Positions 1 through 5,194 of a stretch of 5,194 nt of DNA are shown here, piece after piece. The stretch comes from Caldilinea sp. CFX5 (GTDB taxonomy: Bacteria; Chloroflexota; Anaerolineae; Caldilineales; Caldilineaceae). The notes beneath the pieces are model-generated. The model did not search any database. It had not been told where the DNA came from and saw nothing but the letters and a program-made list of their open reading frames with translations. Position 1 is the first letter of the stretch, and the number at the start of each line of letters is the position of its first letter. The DNA is taken from NCBI GenBank assembly GCA_021405325.1, contig QWII01000200.1, positions 1 through 5,194 on the forward strand, in the 5' to 3' direction. Position numbers and translations under genes: made by a program.

Positions 1-2
1 CT

Positions 3-1931
3 GTTATTCACACCCATTCATTTTTTCCACTGCTGGTGGCGAGTCTGCTCGTGGTGAGCATTCTCGCCACCTTTTTGCTCTTACTCTTCTTTCGGCGGGT
101 CAACCTGGATGAAGGGTGGTATTTGGGCGCCGCCCAGCGGGTTTACGACGGCCACTTCCTCTATCGCGACTTCGCCTATACCCAGACGCCGCTGCTGCCC
201 TATGTCTATGGCTTACTAGAACCGCTACTCGGCTTGGGTCTTTACCAGGGGCGACTGCTGACGATCTTGTTGGGCCTGCTCGCTTGGTGTTTGAGCGTAG
301 TCAGCGCGTTCCGCCTCGGCGGCGCGCGCGCGGCGTTCTATTGCCTGGCCCTGCTGGCAACTTCCTTTTTTGCCGCCACCCAATACACCTATACCGCCAC
401 CTATGCGCTCACCGCCTGTCTGATGGCCGGGGCGATTGATGTCTCCCTACGCGACTGGCCGACGCGCCGGCAAACCATTATCGCCACTTGCTTGATGAGT
501 CTAGCGGTGACGGTGCGGCTATCGGCCATCGTGGCGTTGCCACCCTTTCTGCTCTATTTGGCCCTACGTAGCCGGTCGTGGCGCACCACCTTGCTTTTGG
601 GGCTGTTGACGGCGGCGGTCACGCTCGGTCTCCTGTTGGGGGGCTACTGGTGGCTGGGGGGCGAGCTGATGATCTATGACATTTGGGGCTTTCATCTTGA
701 TCGCATTTTGCGCACCAGATGGCGGCTGGAAAAAATCCGTTTGCGCACGATCAAGACCGCCATTGATTTTGCCGTTCCCATCTTGTTGGGGGGCTGGGCC
801 GCAATTTGGGTGATGTGGCGGCTAGGTCGTCAAGGTTGGTCAGCAATCAAAACGAGTGCGCTCCTGGTCGCAACCGCGCTGATGGCCTGTGCCGTCGCCC
901 TCTTTGTCGCCCACATTGTGCCGCGCACCACCGATAGCTATTACAACTCGCTGCAAGTGCCCATGCTCTGTACGGCTGGGGGGGTCGTCTTGGCGCTGTT
1001 GCACCAGCACTTAAACCGGCGACTGGCCTACAGCCTGGTCGTCGGCCTGCTTCTGCTCAACGGGGGGACGCAGGGCTATGCCACCTGGCGCGATGGCGCC
1101 TTGCCCGTGCCTTTCCAAAACCAGATTGCAGTGGTGCGACAGGCGGCGCAGATCATTGCCCGCTATACACCACCCGACGCCACCCTGCTCTCCTTTAACC
1201 AGCATCTGGCGCTGGAAGCCAACCGGCCAACGCCGCCGGGCTATGAAATGGCGATCTTTAGCTACCGCCCAACCTGGAGCGCCGAACAGGCGCGCGCCTA
1301 CAAGGCAATCAACAACGACCTGCTCTTTGCTGATCTGGCTGCCGGCCAGGGCGCCGTCGCCTTTACCGAATTTGATCTGGGGCAGATTTACGGCGAGCGT
1401 GACCTTTTCTTTGCGCTCCTGGCCGACCATTACCGCTGGTGGTATACCATTGAAAGCTTCGGTCCCTATGGCGACGTGTTACACCTCTACTTCCCGCCCC
1501 AATTCCAGCCGCCCCAGCCGCAAACGCAACAGGAACAACGTTTGGGCGATGGGATCAGCCTCTTCGGCTATGATCTGATCCGGGAAGAGCAGGACGGCGC
1601 CGAAGTTGCCAAAGTGGGACTGTACTGGCATAGCGAACAAAAACCCAGCGCCAGTTATACCGTCTTTTTACAATTGCTCGATGCTAATGGCGCCTTAGTC
1701 TGGGGCTGGGATAACCCACCCTGTCGCCGCACCTGTCCGACGGAAAGCTGGCAACCGGGCGAATACCTGCGCGACGAATACACGGCGCCGCTTGACCCTT
1801 TGGCCCCCGGCGCCACCTATACCCTGGTAACAGGCATGTATGATCCGGCGACCGGTCAACGCCTGCCGCTACTTTCCGCCGGTGGCGAGGTGGTGGGTGA
1901 TTTTATACCATTGACGACGTTGATACGGTAA
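3..1931 (+). CDS. GT-C membrane glycosyltransferase (GT39/ArnT-like) with C-terminal beta-rich domain, probably 5'-partial
   Basis: Probable integral membrane glycosyltransferase of the GT-C fold, expected to transfer a sugar from a polyprenyl-phosphate donor on the outer face of the membrane; donor and acceptor are unknown. Residues are numbered from the GTG at 36 (631 aa). Membrane segment 1 (about 2-20) is followed by an Asp-Glu pair (D25-E26 in DEGWY) in the first external loop, where GT39 and ArnT enzymes keep their catalytic acid, then a TPLLPYVYG stretch (51-59). About ten further hydrophobic segments run to 345. Residues 360-480 form a soluble domain (TPPDATLLSF, PGYEMAIFSY). A Q/P-rich linker (489-501) leads to a beta-rich domain (503-625: ISLFGYDL, YTVFLQLLD, SWQPGEY, YTLVTGMYDPATGQRLPL). 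The frame is open to base 3 with more hydrophobic codons, and GTG36 has no Shine-Dalgarno site, so the true start is probably upstream of the window. The general class is fairly sure, the substrate is not. Confidence 0.85.
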   Translation, partial: VIHTHSFFPLLVASLLVVSILATFLLLLFFRRVNLDEGWYLGAAQRVYDGHFLYRDFAYTQTPLLPYVYGLLEPLLGLGLYQGRLLTILLGLLAWCLSVVSAFRLGGARAAFYCLALLATSFFAATQYTYTATYALTACLMAGAIDVSLRDWPTRRQTIIATCLMSLAVTVRLSAIVALPPFLLYLALRSRSWRTTLLLGLLTAAVTLGLLLGGYWWLGGELMIYDIWGFHLDRILRTRWRLEKIRLRTIKTAIDFAVPILLGGWAAIWVMWRLGRQGWSAIKTSALLVATALMACAVALFVAHIVPRTTDSYYNSLQVPMLCTAGGVVLALLHQHLNRRLAYSLVVGLLLLNGGTQGYATWRDGALPVPFQNQIAVVRQAAQIIARYTPPDATLLSFNQHLALEANRPTPPGYEMAIFSYRPTWSAEQARAYKAINNDLLFADLAAGQGAVAFTEFDLGQIYGERDLFFALLADHYRWWYTIESFGPYGDVLHLYFPPQFQPPQPQTQQEQRLGDGISLFGYDLIREEQDGAEVAKVGLYWHSEQKPSASYTVFLQLLDANGALVWGWDNPPCRRTCPTESWQPGEYLRDEYTAPLDPLAPGATYTLVTGMYDPATGQRLPLLSAGGEVVGDFIPLTTLIR

Positions 1932-1975
1932 TGGGGTAAGTTTGGGATGACATAACGATTTTGTCTAGAAACTAC

Positions 1976-2036
1976 GTAACTACCAAACCCGCGCGCCGCC
2001 GGCCCGTGACCGGCGACGAGCGGATTTGGCAGTTAC
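1976..2036. repeat. Imperfect nested palindrome between convergent genes, possible bidirectional terminator or decayed element
   Basis: The 17-nt arms 1976-1992 and 2020-2036 match at 15 of 17 positions (GTAACTACCAAACCCGC against GTAACTGCCAAATCCGC on the other strand). Inside is a second GC-rich hairpin with arms 1997-2002 (CGCCGG) and 2010-2015. It lies where the glycosyltransferase and epimerase converge, and its right arm contains the epimerase stop codon (2033-2035). No T-tract follows on either strand, so a classical Rho-independent terminator is not well supported; the two-level stem resembles the small elements near 3200-3550. No flanking direct repeat was found. Confidence 0.55.
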
Positions 2037-2974
2037 TGATTGAGCGTGCGCTGCCACACTAGTTGAGCGCGCAGCCCATCGCGGACGGTGGTGGTTGGGT
2101 TGTAGCCGAGAAGCTGCCGCGCCTTCCCGATGTCGGCGACGGTGCGCCGTTGGTCGCCGGCGCGAGCGGGGCCGTGGGTGGTGCGGATGCGGCGCCCACT
2201 CAACTCTTCCAAGAGCGCCAACACTTGATTGACATTGATCTCCTCACCGCCGCCGATGTTGAAGGTTTCGCCTTTGCTCTGCGCCGGCTGTTGCATGGCG
2301 AGCAGCAAGCCCTGGACGCAATCATGGACATAGGTGTTGCTGCGGCTATCGGTGCCGTCGCCGTCAATGGTAATCAGGTCGTCATTGAGCAGGGCGCGGA
2401 TGAAGATATGATAGCCCATGTCCGGGCGTTGGCGCGGGCCGTAGACCGAGAAGAGCCGGCAGATGGTGACCGGCAAATTGTAATTCACCTCATAGGCGCG
2501 ACAGAGCTGTTCCGCGGCCAATTTGGTGATGCCATAGGGCGAGACTGGCGCCAGCGGCGCTTCTTCGTTGCCGGTGGCAAAGCGCCCATAGACCGACGAG
2601 GTGGAGATGTTGATAAAATGGCCCACCCTGGCGGCCACTGCCCCTTCCAGCAAGCGCTGGGTGGCCTGAATGTTGCAGGTCATATAGCTGTCAAACTCGC
2701 TCCAACTGCGGCGTAGACCGGCCATGGCCGCCAAGTGAAAGACCACATCTACATCAGCCAACAGAGGTTTCAAATCGGCGGTGCGGAGATCCGTTTCATG
2801 AAAGGTATAACCCGCTGCACCCTGAATATCAGACAAGTTTTGCTCTTTAAAGGAGCGGGGGTAATACGGAATAAAGGCATCCAATCCACGGACCGTATGC
2901 CCTTCTGCAATAAGTTTCTCACATAGATGAGAGCCGACAAAGCCTGCCGCGCCCGTTACTAAACAGATCGCCAC
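2033..2974 (-). CDS. NAD-dependent nucleotide-sugar epimerase/dehydratase (extended SDR, UDP-glucuronate/glucose 4-epimerase-like)
   Basis: A 313-residue cytoplasmic extended short-chain dehydrogenase/reductase, full length for the family. The N-terminal Rossmann fold has the NAD-binding TGAAGFVG motif (7-14), an acidic residue after strand 2 (D32 in GLDAF), HLAA (80-83), the active-site serine region STSSVYG (124-130) and the catalytic YGITK (Y147, K151). [12 protein letters not shown] (173-184) and [11 protein letters not shown] (238-248) are substrate-domain signatures. The [16 protein letters not shown] stretch (32-47) and AGLRRSW (85-91) resemble UDP-glucuronate 4-epimerases and related UDP-hexose epimerases, so C4 epimerisation of a UDP-sugar is the best guess; a dehydratase or another epimerase remains possible. 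The start is GTG (2972-2974), preceded on its own strand by a purine-rich AAAGGGAA ending 5 nt upstream. It converges on the glycosyltransferase and diverges from the transporter, so it appears to be transcribed alone. Confidence 0.9.
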   Translation of the reverse strand: MAICLVTGAAGFVGSHLCEKLIAEGHTVRGLDAFIPYYPRSFKEQNLSDIQGAAGYTFHETDLRTADLKPLLADVDVVFHLAAMAGLRRSWSEFDSYMTCNIQATQRLLEGAVAARVGHFINISTSSVYGRFATGNEEAPLAPVSPYGITKLAAEQLCRAYEVNYNLPVTICRLFSVYGPRQRPDMGYHIFIRALLNDDLITIDGDGTDSRSNTYVHDCVQGLLLAMQQPAQSKGETFNIGGGEEINVNQVLALLEELSGRRIRTTHGPARAGDQRRTVADIGKARQLLGYNPTTTVRDGLRAQLVWQRTLNQ

Positions 2975-3220
2975 AATGGTTCCCTTTCCCTATATTTGGA
3001 TTGAGTCTGCTCATGAGGGATGCGTCACCCGCCATGCACAGGCCCAATCCTTGCAATAATATTGCGCTCTAGTAAGCTATTTATGGTTGCTACGATTCTA
3101 CCAAAAATTTACACCAATAACTCTACCTAAAGTTTACAATTTGCTTAGTCTTTAGCGCAAACGCAAGAGGCGAAGCTGGCGCGTTGTCAGATCGGCAACC
3201 GGCAGGCAGTGATTGTCTGT

Positions 3221-3316
3221 ATCAGTTAGGAGTTACGCAGTTGGACAAGACCTGTCAGGTTTGCGAAACCTGACAGGTCTCTGGTAGCGCCCGTCAACTG
3301 CGTAACTCCTATCAGT
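3221..3316. mobile_element. MITE-like element A (about 84 bp) with 17-nt terminal inverted repeats and 6-bp flanking duplication
   Basis: The arms 3227-3243 (TAGGAGTTACGCAGTTG) and 3295-3311 are perfect 17-nt inverted repeats; the last base of the right arm overlaps the flank. ATCAGT occurs directly outside both ends (3221-3226 and 3311-3316), as expected for a target-site duplication. The interior has no coding capacity and is mostly one 33-nt hairpin (3248-3280). The layout is right for a non-autonomous element moved in trans by a transposase encoded elsewhere. The duplication is short, so chance or a longer decayed one cannot be excluded. Confidence 0.7.
3248..3280. repeat. Core palindrome, copy 1
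   Basis: Perfect 15-nt arms, 3248-3262 (AGACCTGTCAGGTTT) and 3266-3280, with a 3-nt loop GCG. Each arm contains a smaller near-palindrome (ACCTG-T-CAGGT). The same core recurs at 3473-3505 inside a different outer inverted repeat. It sits off-centre in element A: 4 nt from the left arm and 14 nt from the right arm. Confidence 0.9.
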
Positions 3317-3441
3317 AATCTAGAGTCGATCCCTGGCGATGATCAAGCCTGCCGGCGCAAACACCTGCGCCTGGGCAAAAGCGCCGTACCGTTGCTCCCA
3401 CGCCATCGCCAAATTCAAAAAGCCCCTGCCCGACTAGGGTA

Positions 3442-3550
3442 AAGACGGTTGGCTCATCTACGGAAAGTGTGAACACCTGTCAGGCTTCCAAAACCTGACA
3501 GGTGTGGCGGGTCGAAACCTCACACTTTCTGTAGATGAGCGAAGACGGTT
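3442..3550. mobile_element. MITE-like element B (91 bp) with 20-nt terminal inverted repeats and 9-bp target-site duplication
   Basis: The arms 3452-3471 (GCTCATCTACGGAAAGTGTG) and 3521-3540 are inverted repeats matching at 19 of 20 positions. AAGACGGTT is present as an exact 9-bp direct repeat at 3442-3450 and 3542-3550, leaving a 91-bp unit (3451-3541) with one unpaired base at each tip. The exact symmetry of repeat and duplication is strong evidence of a past transposition. There is no coding capacity. A 9-bp duplication is made by several DDE transposase families, so the parent insertion sequence cannot be named. Confidence 0.82.
3473..3505. repeat. Core palindrome, copy 2
   Basis: Arms 3473-3484 (ACACCTGTCAGG) and 3494-3505 pair perfectly over 12 nt; a C-A mismatch and two further T-A pairs lead to a CCA loop. 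It shares the ACCTGTCAGG/CCTGACAGGT core with 3248-3280. It is again off-centre in its element, 1 nt from the left arm and 15 nt from the right arm. Confidence 0.85.
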
Positions 3551-3653
3551 ATAAACGCTGACAGTATAGCATGGTTGATAAGCGACACCGAAACTTGCAT
3601 GATTGTCCAATGTCGTGGTTTAGTATAAGGTGTTTGTTGTGACAGGAAGGTCG

Positions 3654-3683
3654 AGACCGGGTTTCTTTGGGGAAGCCCGGTCT
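3654..3683. repeat. Hairpin in the transporter leader
   Basis: The 12-nt arms 3654-3665 (AGACCGGGTTTC) and 3672-3683 pair except for one position that becomes a G-U wobble in RNA; the loop is TTTGGG. A T-rich but interrupted run (TCTTCTGTTGTTT) follows. It ends 33 nt before the transporter ATG, so it could be a leader structure, a weak terminator or attenuator, or another member of the local palindrome population. Its arms are unrelated to those of elements A and B. Confidence 0.7.
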
Positions 3684-3707
3684 TCTGTTGTTTATACGTT
3701 AATGATC

Positions 3708-3715
3708 AGGAAAAG
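3708..3715 (+). promoter_or_regulatory. Ribosome binding site deciding the transporter start
   Basis: AGGAAAAG (3708-3715), with AGGA 5 nt before the ATG at 3717. The alternative ATG at 3702 and GTG at 3630 have no comparable site, so 3717 is favoured. Confidence 0.6.
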
Positions 3716-3716
3716 T

Positions 3717-5090
3717 ATGTCTATTTTTACACCAATGCGCTCGCTCTTGCAAAGCAAAGGGCCAACTTCGCCCGCCCTGCGCCGCGTCTTTTTTCATCTC
3801 TATTGGGATATTGCCTGGTTTGGCATTCTCTCCGGCAGTACGCTTTCGTTTTTATCGATTTATGCTACGCGCATCGGCGCCGACGCCTTTCAGATCGGCT
3901 TGTTGAGCGCCGGACCGGCAGTGGTCGGCTTACTCTTTACCCTGCCGGCCGGGCGCTGGCTGCAAGGGCGACCGGTGGGGGGCGCCGTCTTCTGGTCGGC
4001 GGCGTTGGCGCGCATTGGTTATCTGCTCTATGCGCTCTTGCCATTGCTGCTCCCGGCAACGCATCAGGTCTTGGTCCTGGTGCTGGTGACATTGGTGATG
4101 ACGATTCCCAACACCGTGCTGTCGATTGGCTTTAATGCGCTCTATGCGTCGGCGGTGGCGCCGGAGTGGCGCGCCCATGTCGCCGGCCTTCGCAATGCCA
4201 TGCTGGCGCTGGTCTTTGTCATTACCTCGCTGCTCTCCGGCTGGCTGTTGAATCGGCTGCCCTTTACCACCGGGTATATCGTTATCTTTGCCTTGGGTGC
4301 GCTGGGAGCGATCATGAGTACCTTCCACCTTTGGTTCCTACGTCATATCTCCGGCGAGACTGAGCCGGGGCCACCCAAGATTCGTGGCATTTTGAATGAC
4401 CTGGCGCGACCGGGTGATATTCGCATTTTGGGCATCACGCTGCGCACCAGCATCGCGCCGCGCGCCTTTGCGCGTAGCCTCAATCTACTCCGCTTTGAAG
4501 TTTTACGTGGCGCCTACGGCCAGGTGGTAGCCGCGCTGCTGCTCTTCCACATTGCGCTCTTCCTGCCCATTCCGTTGATGCCGCTCTACTGGGTGGATCG
4601 CTTGGGCTTTACCGATGGCGACATCAGTCTTGGCACGGCGGCCTTTCATCTGGCGGTCTTGCTTGGGTCGTTGCAGGTGGGCCGGCTGGTGCAACGCTTT
4701 GGCAACCATCGGGTGACGGTGGTCGGCGGGCTGCTGCTCAGTCTCTATCCCTTGCTGACGGCGGTGATGACCAACCTGCCGGTCTACTTGATCGTTTCAG
4801 TCACGGGCGGGCTGGCCTGGTCGCTGGTGGGCGCGGCGATTGGCAACTATCTGCTGGAAAATGTACCGGACACCGATCGACCGGCCTACCTGGCCTGGTA
4901 TAACCTGGCGCTCAACCTGGCCGTTTTGATCGGTTCGCTGGGCGGCCCGCTCCTGGCCGACGCCTTTGGTCTGGTCGAAGCGCTGGTGATCAGCTTTGTG
5001 GCGCGGGCGCTGGGAGCAGTCGCAATTTGGGCCGTGCGTCAACCGGCCGTTCAGCCGACACCGGCGATCCCAACGGCTGAACAAGCATAG
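3717..5090 (+). CDS. Major facilitator superfamily (MFS) transporter
   Basis: A 457-residue polytopic inner-membrane protein with about 12 hydrophobic segments in two bundles. The first six lie at about 30-207, then a charged cytoplasmic loop (209-240), then six more to about 440. The loop between segments 2 and 3 has PAGRWLQGRP (77-86), a degenerate form of MFS motif A, and the second bundle has the equivalent VGRLVQRFGNHR (321-332). The VPDTDRPAYLAWYNLALNL stretch (383-401) before segment 11, with the GSLGGPLLAD that follows, resembles MFS_1 efflux-type proteins. The tail is short and Pro/Thr/Ala-rich. Substrate unknown; drug, sugar or metabolite export is possible. The start is ATG 3717 because of the AGGA site before it. 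The frame extends upstream to GTG 3630, but that extension reads straight through the hairpin at 3654-3683 and looks non-coding. It stands alone, divergent from the epimerase. Confidence 0.88.
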   Translation: MSIFTPMRSLLQSKGPTSPALRRVFFHLYWDIAWFGILSGSTLSFLSIYATRIGADAFQIGLLSAGPAVVGLLFTLPAGRWLQGRPVGGAVFWSAALARIGYLLYALLPLLLPATHQVLVLVLVTLVMTIPNTVLSIGFNALYASAVAPEWRAHVAGLRNAMLALVFVITSLLSGWLLNRLPFTTGYIVIFALGALGAIMSTFHLWFLRHISGETEPGPPKIRGILNDLARPGDIRILGITLRTSIAPRAFARSLNLLRFEVLRGAYGQVVAALLLFHIALFLPIPLMPLYWVDRLGFTDGDISLGTAAFHLAVLLGSLQVGRLVQRFGNHRVTVVGGLLLSLYPLLTAVMTNLPVYLIVSVTGGLAWSLVGAAIGNYLLENVPDTDRPAYLAWYNLALNLAVLIGSLGGPLLADAFGLVEALVISFVARALGAVAIWAVRQPAVQPTPAIPTAEQA

Positions 5091-5145
5091 CCATCATCGG
5101 TAGTAAAGACTTATGGGAGTTAGGAATTTGTTTCGGTAATCGTAG

Positions 5146-5194
5146 GTGCGGTTTGTAACCGCACGGTTCCCAGGGAGCAAGTGCGGTTACAAAC
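5146..5194. repeat. Nested inverted repeat downstream of the transporter, cut by the window edge
   Basis: The small hairpin 5146-5164 has 8-nt arms (GTGCGGTT/AACCGCAC) and a TGT loop. Its 3' part, 5151-5164 (GTTTGTAACCGCAC), is repeated in perfect inverted orientation at 5181-5194, the last bases of the window, with a 16-nt spacer (5165-5180). The pairing probably continues to the right, giving two hairpins in mirror image. No T-tract follows, so it is not a clear terminator despite lying 56 nt after the stop codon. It is probably another small palindromic element. Confidence 0.7.

Larger units (their letters stand above)
3152..3436 (-). pseudogene. Possible decayed 3' end of an unknown gene, interrupted by a small inverted-repeat element
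   Basis: On the minus strand, 3323-3433 reads 37 codons without a stop (includes LNLAMAWEQRYG and QVFAPAGLIIARDRL), then a TAG at 3320-3322. If the element at 3227-3310 and one ATCAGT copy are removed, the same frame runs into ITDTDNHCLPVADL and TTRQLRLLRLR, ending at TAA 3152-3154. The removed length is 90 nt, so frame is kept. Upstream there is a TAG at 3434-3436 and a possible frameshift in the T-run near 3416-3420; beyond it another reading frame (VFTLVGQGLFEFGDG) also looks protein-like. The codons are GC-biased at third positions like the neighbouring genes. The family is not recognised. Stop-free runs of this length can occur by chance in GC-rich DNA, so this is a tentative call. Confidence 0.3.
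2975..3716. other. Divergent intergenic region rich in palindromes
   Basis: 742 bases separate the epimerase and transporter starts. Bases 2975-3060 are the epimerase leader. Bases 3060-3150 are AT-rich and should hold its promoter; the best -10-like hexamer on the minus strand is TAGAAT (3095-3100), without a good -35 at the right spacing. Bases 3152-3436 may be a decayed gene end. Bases 3221-3316 and 3442-3550 are two small inverted-repeat elements with flanking duplications. Bases 3551-3653 hold weak promoter-like hexamers for the transporter, for example TATAAG at 3624-3629 with TTGTCC 15 nt before it. Bases 3654-3683 form a further hairpin. Confidence 0.7.

Noticed and set aside
1011..1430. 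Minus-strand ORF of 139 codons inside the glycosyltransferase gene
   Set aside because: Shadow of the plus-strand gene in GC-rich DNA. The plus frame has clear family motifs across this stretch and the minus translation shows none.
2063..2716. Plus-strand ORF of 217 codons opposite the epimerase
   Set aside because: The minus frame carries all the SDR motifs; the plus translation is an Ala/Gly/Asp-rich antisense product with no recognisable domain.
3248..3505. Two copies of a palindromic repeat as a possible minimal CRISPR array
   Set aside because: Only two copies, separated by about 190 bases that include other inverted repeats and a duplication. There is no regular spacing and no cas gene; the MITE/REP reading explains the flanks better.
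3595..3629. Sigma-70-type promoter for the transporter (TTGCAT or TTGTCC with TATAAG)
   Set aside because: The spacings (23 and 15 nt to TATAAG; 18 or 20 nt from TTGCAT to weaker -10-like hexamers) and hexamer matches are poor; not reliable enough to list as a feature.
3671..3696. Rho-independent terminator formed by the hairpin at 3654-3683
   Set aside because: The tail is interrupted by C and G, and no gene ends just upstream on the plus strand, so nothing obvious would be terminated there.
3630..3716. N-terminal extension of the transporter from GTG 3630
   Set aside because: It has no good ribosome site, reads through the 3654-3683 hairpin, gives charged and low-quality sequence before the first membrane segment, and a better ATG with an AGGA site follows at 3717.
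3930..4328. Minus-strand ORF of 132 codons opposite the transporter
   Set aside because: The translation is rich in Gln, Arg and His, typical of the antisense of hydrophobic membrane-protein codons; no supporting motif or ribosome site.

Overview
The window looks like a chromosomal segment from a moderately GC-rich filamentous or anaerolinean member of the Chloroflexota. This rests on three things: the composition of the proteins, especially a GT-C membrane glycosyltransferase with a C-terminal beta-rich domain of a kind recalled from that phylum; leucine-rich GC-biased coding; and intergenic DNA full of small nested palindromes. The assignment is inference from remembered family patterns and was not checked by a search.

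Layout: (1) about 1-1931, plus strand: a GT39/ArnT-like integral membrane glycosyltransferase, probably continuing past the left edge. (2) 1932-2032: a short convergent intergenic region with an imperfect nested palindrome that runs into the end of the next gene. (3) 2033-2974, minus strand: an NAD-dependent nucleotide-sugar epimerase of the extended SDR family, UDP-glucuronate/UDP-glucose 4-epimerase-like. (4) 2975-3716: a 742-base divergent intergenic region and the most interesting part. It holds two MITE-like elements (about 84 and 91 bp). Each has long terminal inverted repeats and is flanked by a short direct repeat (6 and 9 bp) that looks like a target-site duplication. The two terminal repeats are unrelated, yet both elements carry nearly the same central palindrome, built on ACCTGTCAGG/CCTGACAGGT. 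They may interrupt the decayed 3' end of an unknown minus-strand gene. A third, separate hairpin lies just before the next gene. (5) 3717-5090, plus strand: a 12-segment major facilitator superfamily transporter. (6) 5091-5194: a short tail in which another nested inverted repeat begins and is cut by the window edge.

The glycosyltransferase and epimerase fit a general theme of surface-sugar synthesis (the epimerase supplying a nucleotide sugar, the GT-C enzyme moving a lipid-linked sugar outside the membrane), but they converge and are not one operon. The transporter is a separate unit with no visible link to them. No rRNA, tRNA, CRISPR array, full transposase or defence gene was seen. The best candidate for something poorly described is the family of small nested palindromic elements.
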